From Nonomuraea spiralis (GTDB lineage Bacteria; Actinomycetota; Actinomycetes; Streptosporangiales; Streptosporangiaceae): a stretch of 64,000 nt of DNA. A program made the position numbers and the translations under genes. Positions 25,305-33,335 of this stretch are shown piece after piece (the first letter of the stretch is position 1; each line of letters opens with the position of its first letter). A model generated the notes under the pieces. The model was not told where the DNA came from and ran no database searches. It worked only from the letters and a program-made list of their open reading frames with translations. Location: NCBI RefSeq assembly GCF_014648435.1, contig NZ_BMRC01000029.1, positions 1 through 64,000 on the forward strand, written 5' to 3'.

Positions 25305-25928
25305 ATGCACGTGGCCATTCCGCTCTATCCCCGCTTCACCGCGCTCGACGCGGTCGGTCCCTACACCGTGCTGGCGTTCGCGCCCGGCGTGACGGTGACG
25401 TTCGTGGCCGGGCAGGCGGGGCCGGTGCTCGACGACCGGGGCAGCCTGTCGATCGCCGCCACGGCCTCCTACGCCGACCTGCCCCGTCCCGACGTGGTCG
25501 TCGTGCCCGGCGGGCCCGGCACCCTCGAAGCCCTGTCCGACCAGGCGTTGCTGGGCTGGCTGCGCGAGGCCCACGAGCACACGCGGTGGACGACGTCGGT
25601 GTGCAGCGGCTCGTACCTGCTGGGGGCGGCCGGGGTGCTCAAGGGCCTGCGCGCGACCAGCCACTGGGCGGTGCTGGACGGCCTGGGCGACTTCGGGGCC
25701 GAGCCGGTGAGCGAGCGCGTCGTCGTCGAGGGCAAGGTCGTGACGGCAGCCGGGGTCTCGGCGGGGATCGACATGGCCCTGACCCTGCTGGCCCAGGTGA
25801 ACGACGCCGAGACGGCGCAGGCGGTGCAGCTCGCGATCGAGTACGACCCGCGCCCGCCGTTCGACGCCGGCTCGCCCGCCAAGGCGCCCGAGGGCACCGC
25901 CGAGCGCGCCCTGACCCTGATCTCCTGA
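25305..25928 (+). CDS. DJ-1/PfpI-family protein
   Basis: The 207-residue product is a single DJ-1/PfpI domain, closest in motifs to isonitrile-hydratase/ThiJ-like members: VVVVPGGPGT, then the nucleophile elbow SVCSGSYLLGAAG with Cys near 105, then the SAGIDMAL helix. It may act on a small molecule sensed by the upstream GlxA-type regulator, with which it shares an operon (4-bp gap). The end of the gene contains a 14-bp direct repeat (GACCCTGATCTCCT) spanning the stop, so the last residues may be variable. Confidence 0.85.
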   Translation: MHVAIPLYPRFTALDAVGPYTVLAFAPGVTVTFVAGQAGPVLDDRGSLSIAATASYADLPRPDVVVVPGGPGTLEALSDQALLGWLREAHEHTRWTTSVCSGSYLLGAAGVLKGLRATSHWAVLDGLGDFGAEPVSERVVVEGKVVTAAGVSAGIDMALTLLAQVNDAETAQAVQLAIEYDPRPPFDAGSPAKAPEGTAERALTLIS

Positions 25929-25940
25929 CCCTGATCTCCT

Positions 25941-25993
25941 GACCGGCCGCCGGAGGCCCGGGGAGAGCCCTAGGCCGGGTCCTCCGGCCGGTC
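25941..25993. terminator. Convergent terminator hairpin
   Basis: GACCGGCCGCCGGAGG (25941-25956) pairs with CCTCCGGCCGGTC (25981-25993), with a 3-nt bulge and a further CCCGGG-rich inner stem. It lies between the PfpI gene and the convergent ArsR-like gene, overlapping the last codons of the latter. Confidence 0.5.
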
Positions 25994-26584
25994 GCCGGTG
26001 GCCCCGAGCGGCAGGACGTCGAAGTGCACGACGACGTGCCCGCCACCGGCGGGCACGTCCCTGCCGTCCGACAACTTCCGGTAGTGGTCCAGCACCTCCA
26101 GCACCTGTTCGCTCAGAGCGGTCGCCTCGGCCGAGGTGAGCCGCAGGGACCGGCGGGCGAACAGGCCGGCCCGCACCCATTCCTCGGGCGCCCGCCCCAA
26201 CGCCTCGCGCCAGCGGGTCAGCTCCGCGCCGCGCTGCCGGACCAGGTCGTCCATCAGGAAGTCCAGGGCGTCGGCCGCCTCCGGGTCCCTCCCCGAGTCC
26301 TCCTCCGACGGCGCGTAGCTGAAGCCGCCGGGCGTGATACGCCAGTACTTCTCCTTGCCCCGGCCCAGCTCGGGCGCGATCTCGATCATGCCGTGCCGGG
26401 CCAGCTCCCGCAGGTGGTAGCTGGTCGCGCCGGTGTTCTGCCCGAGCAGGCCGGCCAGCCCGGTGGCCGTGGACGGGCCGTGCTCGTCGAGCAGCTCGTA
26501 GATGCGCAGCCGCAGGGGGTGCGCGAACGACTTCAACGCGTTCGCGTCGAGGGCCCGCGCGGAAAAGCTCTTGCCTTCGCTCAC
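25970..26584 (-). CDS. ArsR-type winged-helix regulator
   Basis: The 204-residue product starts at GTG 26584. The N-terminal HTH_20/ArsR-like winged helix (FAHPLRLRIYELLDEHGP, then TGATSYHLRELARHGMIEIA) is complete, and the C-terminal 110 residues are helical and Trp/Arg/Glu-rich. It lacks metal-binding Cys motifs, so it is not a metal sensor. It is divergent from an MFS gene across a 65-bp gap with phased TGCA elements, and probably represses that pump and itself. Confidence 0.85.
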   Translation of the reverse strand: MSEGKSFSARALDANALKSFAHPLRLRIYELLDEHGPSTATGLAGLLGQNTGATSYHLRELARHGMIEIAPELGRGKEKYWRITPGGFSYAPSEEDSGRDPEAADALDFLMDDLVRQRGAELTRWREALGRAPEEWVRAGLFARRSLRLTSAEATALSEQVLEVLDHYRKLSDGRDVPAGGGHVVVHFDVLPLGATGDRPEDPA

Positions 26585-26620
26585 TGTGCAAGCCTATCTT
26601 TGCAAAGGAATCTATGCACA
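26585..26620. promoter_or_regulatory. Operator candidate between ArsR-like and MFS genes
   Basis: TGCA occurs at 26587, 26601 and 26615, exactly 14 bp apart. The middle copy is the centre of a 10-bp palindrome (CTTTGCAAAG, 26598-26607) and the outer copies form TGTGCA/TGCACA inverted ends. This is a plausible site for the winged-helix regulator encoded next to it. Confidence 0.5.
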
Positions 26621-26649
26621 CTTTTCCTTACACACTATCGGAGTGAGTC

Positions 26650-27897
26650 GTGACACGTCTGGGCCGGGCCTTCGGGTTCCTGTGGTCCTCCACCGCGCTG
26701 TCGAACCTCGCCGACGGCGTCCTGAGGGTCGGCGCGCCCCTGCTGGCCGTGTCCATGACGCGCTCCCCCACGCTGGTGTCGCTGGCCGGGGCCGCCGCGA
26801 CCGCGCCGTGGCTGCTGTTCGCGCTGCACGCGGGGGCGGTCGCCGACCGGGCCGACCGCCGCCGGGTCATGGCGCTGGCCAACGCGGTCCGTACGGCGGT
26901 GCTGGCGATGGGGACGCTGCTGGCCGCCACGGGCCTGCTGAACCTGTGGGTGCTGCTCGCGGTGGTGTTCGCGGCCGGTGTGAGCGAGGTCTTCGCCGAC
27001 CTCTCGGCGCAGTCCGTCCTGCCCATGACCGTCTCGCGGGAGGACCTGACCCGGGCCAACGGCCGGATCGTCAGCGTCCAGACCATCGGCAACGACTTCG
27101 TCGGCGGCCCGGTGGCCGGGCTGCTCGCCGCCCTGCTGCCCGCCGCCCTCTTCGGCGCCCCCGCCCTCCTGTACGGCGCCGCCGCCCTGCTCCTGACCGG
27201 CATGCGCGGCTCGTACCGCGCCGCCCCGGCCGGGCCGCGCCGCCGGTTGCGCGCCGACATCGGCGAGGCGCTGCGCTACCTGTGGTCCCACCGGTTCCTG
27301 CGCAGTCTGGCGCTCTCGGCCGGCCTGCTGAACGTGTCCAGCGCGGCCTACTTCGCCGTCTTCGTCCTGTGGGCCGTCGGCGACGGGTCGCGCATGGGCC
27401 TGGAACCGAGCGGTTACGGCCTGATGATGACCGCGTTCGCGGCGGGTGCGGTGCTCGGCTCGCCGCTGACCGGACCGGCCACGCGGCTGCTCGGCGAGCA
27501 GGCCGTGCTGGTGGGGGCGTGGCTGACGAGCAGCCTGCTGCTGCTCGTCCCCCTGCTGGTGCCCTCGCCGTGGGCGCTGTACCCGGTCGCCGTGGTGTGG
27601 GGCCTCACGGGGGCGGCGGCCAACGTACTGGTCGTCTCGGTACGGCAGCGCGTGATCCCCGGCGAACTGCTGGGACGGGTGAACTCGGCCTACCGGCTGG
27701 TCGGCATGGGCGGCATGCCGCTGGGGGCGGCGCTCGGCGGCGTGGCGGGCGAGTTCTTCGGGCTGGCGGCCGTCCTGGCCGGGGCCGCGGGGCTGGGCCT
27801 GGTGGCGGTGGGGCTGGTGTGGCGCGCCATGCCGGGGCGAATTTCTGCGGCGCTGACCAGCACACCTACACTTTCCGACATATCCAGATCACCTTAG
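26650..27897 (+). CDS. MFS transporter, drug-efflux type
   Basis: The 415-residue product has about twelve hydrophobic segments. The loop between TM2 and TM3 (AVADRADRRRVMAL) is a good MFS motif A variant. It resembles the MFS_3/enterobactin-exporter-like group. Its substrate is not visible. The divergent ArsR-like gene is the probable regulator, and the intergenic palindrome the probable operator. Confidence 0.88.
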   Translation: MTRLGRAFGFLWSSTALSNLADGVLRVGAPLLAVSMTRSPTLVSLAGAAATAPWLLFALHAGAVADRADRRRVMALANAVRTAVLAMGTLLAATGLLNLWVLLAVVFAAGVSEVFADLSAQSVLPMTVSREDLTRANGRIVSVQTIGNDFVGGPVAGLLAALLPAALFGAPALLYGAAALLLTGMRGSYRAAPAGPRRRLRADIGEALRYLWSHRFLRSLALSAGLLNVSSAAYFAVFVLWAVGDGSRMGLEPSGYGLMMTAFAAGAVLGSPLTGPATRLLGEQAVLVGAWLTSSLLLLVPLLVPSPWALYPVAVVWGLTGAAANVLVVSVRQRVIPGELLGRVNSAYRLVGMGGMPLGAALGGVAGEFFGLAAVLAGAAGLGLVAVGLVWRAMPGRISAALTSTPTLSDISRSP

Positions 27898-27930
27898 GCA
27901 CCCAATGTCGCGTGCGGAGATGACATGATT

Positions 27931-27950
27931 ATCCCCGAGCTTGAGGGGAT
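27931..27950 (+). promoter_or_regulatory. Hairpin covering the Shine-Dalgarno site of the kinase gene
   Basis: ATCCCC (27931-27936) can pair with GGGGAT (27945-27950). The right arm is the ribosome-binding sequence (GAGGGGATGGTATG, ATG at 27954). Pairing would hide the site. Confidence 0.4.
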
Positions 27951-27953
27951 GGT

Positions 27954-28760
27954 ATGCGGGAGATCGGCGGACGGTACCTCCTGAACGAGGAGGCCGGTCG
28001 TGGGGGTATGGGAGTCGTCTGGCGGGCGTTCGATCGGCTCCTCCACCGAGAGGTGGCGTTGAAGGAGCTGACTCTGGCCGGTGAGGCCGAGATGGTGCGC
28101 CGCCGGGTGCTGCGTGAGGCCAGGATGGCCGCCGGGCTGACGCACCCCAACATCGTCACGGTCCACGACCTGATGGAAGTGGGCGGCAAGCTCTGGATCG
28201 TGATGGAGTACCTTCACGGGCTCTCACTCCACCAGCTGCTCTCCCAGGTGGGCACACTGCCCGCGCAGTCGGTGGCCGCGATCGGGCAGCACCTGCTCGC
28301 CGCGCTGCGCACCGCGCACAAGGCCGGCGTGCTCCATCGTGACGTCAAGCCCGCGAACGTGATGCTGACCGGCGACCGCGTGGTGCTGACCGACTTCGGC
28401 ATCGCCACCGCCGAGGGCGACATCCGCATGACGACCTCGCGGCGGCTGCGCGGCACACCCGCGTTCATGGCCCCGGAGCGGCTGCACGGCGGGCCGGCCA
28501 GCAAGGAGGCCGACATGTGGTCCTTCGGCGCGACCCTCTACAGCGCCGTCGAGGGCCAGCCGCCCTACCCCGGCCAGGACGCGGCCACGGTGCTCGGCAT
28601 GGCCCGCAGCGGCCCGTATCCGCCGCCGCGGCGGGCCGGGGTGATGCGTCCCCTGATCGAGGGGCTGCTCCACCATGACCCCGTACGCCGCTACACGCCC
28701 GAGCAGACGGCGGGCCTGCTGGCCGGCATGCGCGCCAGCGCCTACCAGGCCGCCATCTGA
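27954..28760 (+). CDS. Short soluble Ser/Thr protein kinase (Hanks type)
   Basis: The 268-residue product is just a protein-kinase domain. The Gly-rich loop is EAGRGGMGVVWRAF, the ATP Lys is in VALKEL, the catalytic loop is HRDVKPANVML, the DFG motif is LTDFGIATA and the substrate segment is RGTPAFMAPERL. All catalytic residues are present. Unlike most actinobacterial Pkn proteins it lacks a juxtamembrane segment, TM helix and PASTA domains, so it is cytosolic. Substrate unknown. A hairpin overlaps its ribosome-binding site. Confidence 0.9.
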   Translation: MREIGGRYLLNEEAGRGGMGVVWRAFDRLLHREVALKELTLAGEAEMVRRRVLREARMAAGLTHPNIVTVHDLMEVGGKLWIVMEYLHGLSLHQLLSQVGTLPAQSVAAIGQHLLAALRTAHKAGVLHRDVKPANVMLTGDRVVLTDFGIATAEGDIRMTTSRRLRGTPAFMAPERLHGGPASKEADMWSFGATLYSAVEGQPPYPGQDAATVLGMARSGPYPPPRRAGVMRPLIEGLLHHDPVRRYTPEQTAGLLAGMRASAYQAAI

Positions 28761-28776
28761 GCCCGGGGGCGCGGGC

Positions 28777-29523
28777 TCACTCCTTCGCGGCGCGGGCCTC
28801 GGCCTCGGCGGCGTCCATGGCGGCCGCCTCCTCGGGGGTGGGCGCGGTGCCTCCCAGGTGCGCGGGCTGCCACCACACGCCCGGCGGGACCTCCGGGTAG
28901 GTGCGCTGCGCCCGGTCGACCAGCTCCGACAGGCGTACGTGCAGGTCGGTGGTGTGCTGGTTGACGTCCTCGCCCCGCTTGGGGTGGAACGGCTCGCCCA
29001 CCAGGATGGTGATCGGCACGTGCCGCTGGGTGAGCTGCTTGGGCCGGCCCTTGGTCCACATCCGCTGGCTGCCCCACAGGGCGACCGGGATGACCGGCAC
29101 GTTGGTGGCCTGGGCCATGCGGATGGCGCCGTTCTTGATCTCCTTGACGGTGAAGGAGCGGCTGATCGTGGCCTCGGCGAAGACGCCCACCACCTCACCG
29201 GCCTTCAGCTTGCGCAGCGCGGTGGCGTACGAGCCGGCGCCGGCCCCCCGGTCGACCGGGATGTGGTGCATGCCGCGCATGAGCGGCCCGGAGACGCGGT
29301 GGTCGAAGACGTCCTGCTTGGCCATGAACCGCACCAGCCGCTTCGACGGCAGCGCGGCGAACCCGGCGAAGATGAAGTCGAGATAGCTGATGTGATTGCT
29401 CACCAGCACCGCGCCCCCGGTCCGCGGCACGTGCTCGGTGCCCTCCATGTGGAAGCGGTAGTCGAGCACGCGAAAGAGGGTCCGCGCGGCGGCGATCACC
29501 GGCGGGTACACAATCTCAGCCAT
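28777..29523 (-). CDS. 1-acyl-sn-glycerol-3-phosphate acyltransferase (PlsC-like)
   Basis: The 248-residue product starts at ATG 29523 (MAEIVYPPV). The acyltransferase motif HX4D reads NHISYLDF (His about 43); the later motif VFAEATISRS corresponds to the FPEGTRS block in altered form, followed by PVIPVALWG. It should acylate lysophosphatidate or a related lipid at the membrane. The C-terminal tail is Ala/Glu-rich. It is divergent from dhaK (120 bp between); the shared triose/glycerol-phosphate theme may be coincidence. Confidence 0.85.
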   Translation of the reverse strand: MAEIVYPPVIAAARTLFRVLDYRFHMEGTEHVPRTGGAVLVSNHISYLDFIFAGFAALPSKRLVRFMAKQDVFDHRVSGPLMRGMHHIPVDRGAGAGSYATALRKLKAGEVVGVFAEATISRSFTVKEIKNGAIRMAQATNVPVIPVALWGSQRMWTKGRPKQLTQRHVPITILVGEPFHPKRGEDVNQHTTDLHVRLSELVDRAQRTYPEVPPGVWWQPAHLGGTAPTPEEAAAMDAAEAEARAAKE

Positions 29524-29592
29524 GACCAGAAGGTAGCCTACTCGGACCGGTCGGACGGTCGTCAGCGGCCTCGTCCGGCCGCCGGATCGCCG

Positions 29593-29640
29593 GTTCTCCC
29601 CGCGGTGCTTGCTCTCGCGCGAGAACGGGCAGATGTTCTC
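29593..29640. promoter_or_regulatory. Palindromic region upstream of dhaK
   Basis: A 12-bp palindrome TCTCGCGCGAGA (29613-29624) extends to GAGAAC and is flanked by GTTCTC at 29593 and 29635, giving several inverted half sites within 50 bp just before dhaK. This is an operator candidate for a regulator not encoded nearby. dhaK itself has no clear Shine-Dalgarno site. Confidence 0.4.
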
Positions 29641-29643
29641 ACC

Positions 29644-30624
29644 ATGAAGAAGCTCATCAATACCGCGGAGTCCGCCGTCGAGGACGCACTGGGCGGGATG
29701 GCCGCGGCCCACCCCGCGCTGCGGGTCCAGGACCGCGTGGTCTACCGGGCCGGCGGGCCGCGTCCCGGCAAGGTGGGGCTGGTGTCGGGCGGCGGCTCGG
29801 GCCACGAGCCCCTGCACGCCGGGTTCGTCGGGTACGGCATGCTGGACGCCGCCTGCCCCGGCGAGATCTTCACCTCGCCCGTGCCCGACCAGATCATCGA
29901 GGCCACCCGGGCCGTCGACGGCGGCGCCGGCGTGCTGCACATCGTCAAGAACTACACCGGCGACGTGCTGAACTTCGAGATGGCCGCCGAGCTGGCCGAG
30001 GACAACGACGTGGTCAGCGTGCTGGTCGACGACGACGTGGCCGTCCAGAACTCCCTCTACACGGCCGGGCGGCGCGGCACGGGCGCGACGGTGTTCGTGG
30101 AGAAGATCGCGGGCGCGCTGGCCGAGGAGGGCGCGCCGCTGACCGAGGTGGCCAGGGTGGCCGGCGAGGTGAACGAACGCAGCCGGTCCTTCGGCATCGC
30201 GCTGACCTCGTGCACGACGCCCTCGGCCGGCAAGCCGACGTTCGACCTGCCCGACACGGACGTGGAGCTGGGCATCGGCATCCACGGCGAGCCGGGCCGC
30301 ACGCGGGTGCCGATGGCCTCGGCCCGCGAGCTGGCCGCCGTCGCCATGGAGGCCCTGCACAGCGACCTGGCGCTCCAGGGCGACCTGCTGGTCATGGTGA
30401 ACGGCATGGGCGGCACCCCGCTCATGGAGCTGTACGTGTTGTTCGCGGAGGTGGCGGCGTTCGTGAAGGGCAAGGACGCCCGGGTGGCCCGCTCGCTCGT
30501 GGGCAACTACGTGACGAGCCTGGACATGCAGGGCTTCTCGGTCACCGTGTGCCGGCTCGACGACACACTCACCCGGTTGTGGGACGCGCCGGTCGAGACA
30601 CCGGCGCTGCGCTGGGGCCGGTGA
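29644..30624 (+). CDS. dhaK: Dihydroxyacetone kinase subunit DhaK
   Basis: From ATG 29644 the product has 326 residues. The family signature GLVSGGGSGHEPLHAGFVG and the covalent-binding His (GIGIHGEPG, His214) are present. DhaK holds dihydroxyacetone as a hemiaminal on that His, for phosphorylation by the ADP-bound DhaL, whose phosphate comes from DhaM and the PTS. It is the first gene of dhaKLM, whose cistrons overlap. The stop TGA overlaps the ATG of dhaL. Confidence 0.95.
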   Translation: MKKLINTAESAVEDALGGMAAAHPALRVQDRVVYRAGGPRPGKVGLVSGGGSGHEPLHAGFVGYGMLDAACPGEIFTSPVPDQIIEATRAVDGGAGVLHIVKNYTGDVLNFEMAAELAEDNDVVSVLVDDDVAVQNSLYTAGRRGTGATVFVEKIAGALAEEGAPLTEVARVAGEVNERSRSFGIALTSCTTPSAGKPTFDLPDTDVELGIGIHGEPGRTRVPMASARELAAVAMEALHSDLALQGDLLVMVNGMGGTPLMELYVLFAEVAAFVKGKDARVARSLVGNYVTSLDMQGFSVTVCRLDDTLTRLWDAPVETPALRWGR

Positions 30625-31250
30625 TGGACACCGGCCTCTTCGTGGCCTGGCTCGACGAGGCGGCCAGGCTGGTACGCCGCGACCGCGAGCGGCTGACCGA
30701 GCTCGACGCGGCCATCGGCGACGCCGACCACGGCGCGAACCTCGACCGCGGCTTCACCGAGGTCGCCAAGGCCCTGGCCGACCGGCCGCCGGGCTCGCCC
30801 GCGCAGGTGCTGACCGAGGCGGGCACGACCCTCATCCGCCGCGTCGGCGGCGCCTCCGGCCCGCTGTACGGCTCGATGTTCCGCCAGATGGGCCGGACGC
30901 TGGAGTCCCCGGTGACGTTGTTCCACTTCGAGGCGGCGTTCGAGGCCGGGGTGGTCGCGCTGGAGCGGCTGGGCAAGGCGGCGGTGGGCGACAAGACCAT
31001 GGTGGACGCGCTGGTCCCCGCCTCGCGGGCGCTGGCCCTGGCCGTACGGGACGGCATCGGAGCCCTGGAGGCGTTCGAACGGGCCGCGGCGGCGGCGGCC
31101 GAGGGCGCGCGGGACACGATCCCGCTCCAGGCCCGCAAGGGCCGGGCCAGCTACCTGGGCGAACGCAGCATGGGACACGAGGACCCGGGCGCGGCCTCGA
31201 CCGCCCTGATCATGGAAGCCCTGGCGACGGCGGCCCGGGCGGAGGGCTGA
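30624..31250 (+). CDS. dhaL: Dihydroxyacetone kinase subunit DhaL
   Basis: The 208-residue product has the ADP/Mg-binding signature TELDAAIGDADHGANLDRGF at about 24-43 and later VGGASGPLYGSMF, KTMVDAL and RSMGHEDPGAAS. These are the standard nucleotide-binding features of PTS-dependent DhaL. It transfers phosphate from tightly bound ATP/ADP to DhaK-bound dihydroxyacetone. It starts at the A of the dhaK stop (TGATG) and its stop overlaps dhaM. Confidence 0.95.
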   Translation: MDTGLFVAWLDEAARLVRRDRERLTELDAAIGDADHGANLDRGFTEVAKALADRPPGSPAQVLTEAGTTLIRRVGGASGPLYGSMFRQMGRTLESPVTLFHFEAAFEAGVVALERLGKAAVGDKTMVDALVPASRALALAVRDGIGALEAFERAAAAAAEGARDTIPLQARKGRASYLGERSMGHEDPGAASTALIMEALATAARAEG

Positions 31251-31624
31251 TGGTCGGGGTGGTGCTGGTCTCGCACAGTGCCGGGCTGGCGGCCGAGACG
31301 GCGGCGCTGGCGCGCGGGATCGCCGGCGAGCCCGTGCCGGTGGCGGCGGCCGGCGGCACCGCGGACGGCGGCCTCGGCACCAGTTTCGATCTCGTGGAGC
31401 AGGCGATCCGGTCCGTGGACCGGGGCGACGGCGTGCTGATCATCCCCGATCTGGGCAGCTCGGTGCTGACCGCCCGGCTGCTGGAGGAGGCGGGGCGGGT
31501 GATGATCGCGGACGTGCCGTTCGTGGAGGGGGCGGTGGCGGCGTGCGTGGCGGCGTGCGTGGGCGGGTCGCTGGCGGAGGTGCTGGCCGCCGCCGAGGAG
31601 GCCCGCACCTACCGCAAGCTCTGA
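31250..31624 (+). CDS. dhaM: PTS-dependent phosphoryl donor subunit DhaM (EIIA domain only)
   Basis: The 124-residue product is a single EIIA-Man-like domain with the phosphorylatable His at position 9 (VVLVSHSAGLA). It lacks the HPr and EI-like domains fused in E. coli DhaM, so it must receive phosphate from general HPr. The start overlaps the dhaL stop. The operon ends here, convergent with the ThDP-enzyme gene. Confidence 0.92.
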   Translation: MVGVVLVSHSAGLAAETAALARGIAGEPVPVAAAGGTADGGLGTSFDLVEQAIRSVDRGDGVLIIPDLGSSVLTARLLEEAGRVMIADVPFVEGAVAACVAACVGGSLAEVLAAAEEARTYRKL

Positions 31625-31688
31625 CCGCACCACCCTGCACCCCGCGCCCACGGTCCGCGCAGGCCGGTCTGCCCCCGTGCCCGGCCGT

Positions 31689-33335
31689 TCAGTGGCCCTT
31701 GAACGCCTCCTCCAGCCACCAGGAGCCGCGTTCGCCGGTGATCTTGGCGTGCACCAGCAGCGGGCGGTCCCGGGGCCCCTTGAGCCATTCGGCCACACCG
31801 GCGAGGTCGGCGCGGTCCGTGACGGTCACGGCGGCGAACCCGTGGCCCCTGGCGATCGCGGCCAGGTCGGCGGGCGGGAACCGGACGGTGTCGAGCGGGA
31901 ACCCGTGCGGCCCGAAGTGGTGCACCTCCGCGCCGTACGCCTCGTCGTCGTAGACCACGACCACCATGGGCAGGCCCAGCCGGACGACGGTCTCCAGCTC
32001 GGCCAGACCCATGAACGCGCCGCCGTCGCCCAGGGCGGCCACGGGCAGCCGGTCGGGCCGGGCCAGCGCGGCGCCGATCGCGGTCGCCAGGCCGAGCCCG
32101 ATCGACTGGAACGCCTGGGTGAAGCAGAACCCGCCCTCGTCCGGCACGTCGAGGAACATCGAGGGATATCCCATGAAGTTGCCGGAATCGACGGACACGA
32201 CACGCTCGATTGGGAGCAGGTCGTCCAGGTCGATGGTGAGCGTCCTCGGGTCGATCCGGCCGGCGCCGCTCTCGTCCCGGTACGGCACCGCCCGCCAGCG
32301 TCCCTCGGCCCGGACGCGCGCGGCCAGCTCGGCCGACCGGTAGCCCGGCGTGCCGTCGTCCGGCCCGGTCAGGGCCGCCGCCACGGCGCGGACGTCGCCG
32401 ATCACCCCCAGGTCGACCGGCACGTAGGCGCCGACGGCCGCCGGGTCGAGGTCGACCTGGGCCACCTTCGCCCCCGGCGGGACCAGCGAGCCGTGGCGGG
32501 TCGTCCACATGTTCAACGCGCAGCCCCAGCCGACGACCAGGTCCGCGCCGCGGATCAGCTCGGCGGCCAGCGGGGTGGCGAAGCCGCCGCTCACGTCGAG
32601 GTCCCACGGGCTGCCGCGGAACAGGCCCTTGGCGACGGCCGAGGTGGCCAGCAGGGCGCCGGTGCGGTCGGCCAGCGCCTCCAGCTCGCGCCGGGCGTGC
32701 CGGGCGCCGCGCCCCGCGATGAACACCGGCCGCCGCGCGGCGGCCAGCAGCCGTCCCAGCTCCGCCGTCCCGCCGACCACCCCGGACGGACCGCCGGACC
32801 GCTCGGCGTCGCCGACGGCGGAGACGGGGACGGGGGCGTTCGACGGCATGGACTGCACGTCGAGGGGGAGGTTGAGCAGGACCGTACGGCGATCCCGCGC
32901 GGCCACCCGGAACGCTTCGAGGGCCCGCTCCCCCGCCCGCCCGGCGTCAGTGACGCGCATGGGCACCGCGCCCACCGCCGTGGCCAGGGCCTCCTGGTCG
33001 ATGTGGAAGTTGGAGCGCGTGTCGGTCGCCTCGCCGGCCAGCACGACCATCGGCGTACGGCTCTTGGCCGCCTCGGTGAGGCCGGTCATCGCGTTGGTGA
33101 GCCCCGGCCCCTGGTGCACCGTGACGACGCCGACCTCGCCGCTCATCCGGGCGTAGGCGTCGGCCATGGTCGCCGCCCCGCCCTCGTGCCGGGCCGCGAC
33201 GAAGCGTACGCCGTGCTCGACCAGCGCGTTCGTGACGTGGAAGTTGCCGCTGCCGACCACCCCGAACGCCGTACGGACGCCTTGGGCGGCCAGCACCCGG
33301 CCGACCGCCGCCGCGGCCGTCTCCGTAACGGTCAA
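31689..33335 (-). CDS. Thiamine-diphosphate enzyme, acetolactate synthase/benzoylformate decarboxylase-like
   Basis: The start is TTG 33335, whose last two bases lie in the TGA stop of the upstream cyclase gene (TTGA), implying translational coupling. The 548-residue product has the three-domain ThDP layout: PYR domain with the conserved Glu (VAARHEGGAATMADAYAR), central domain, and PP domain with the GDG motif (LGDGGAFMGLAELETVVRLG). It should decarboxylate or ligate a 2-oxo acid; residues do not decide which. It is the last gene of the sugar operon, so the substrate may derive from that pathway. Confidence 0.85.
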   Translation of the reverse strand: MTVTETAAAAVGRVLAAQGVRTAFGVVGSGNFHVTNALVEHGVRFVAARHEGGAATMADAYARMSGEVGVVTVHQGPGLTNAMTGLTEAAKSRTPMVVLAGEATDTRSNFHIDQEALATAVGAVPMRVTDAGRAGERALEAFRVAARDRRTVLLNLPLDVQSMPSNAPVPVSAVGDAERSGGPSGVVGGTAELGRLLAAARRPVFIAGRGARHARRELEALADRTGALLATSAVAKGLFRGSPWDLDVSGGFATPLAAELIRGADLVVGWGCALNMWTTRHGSLVPPGAKVAQVDLDPAAVGAYVPVDLGVIGDVRAVAAALTGPDDGTPGYRSAELAARVRAEGRWRAVPYRDESGAGRIDPRTLTIDLDDLLPIERVVSVDSGNFMGYPSMFLDVPDEGGFCFTQAFQSIGLGLATAIGAALARPDRLPVAALGDGGAFMGLAELETVVRLGLPMVVVVYDDEAYGAEVHHFGPHGFPLDTVRFPPADLAAIARGHGFAAVTVTDRADLAGVAEWLKGPRDRPLLVHAKITGERGSWWLEEAFKGH

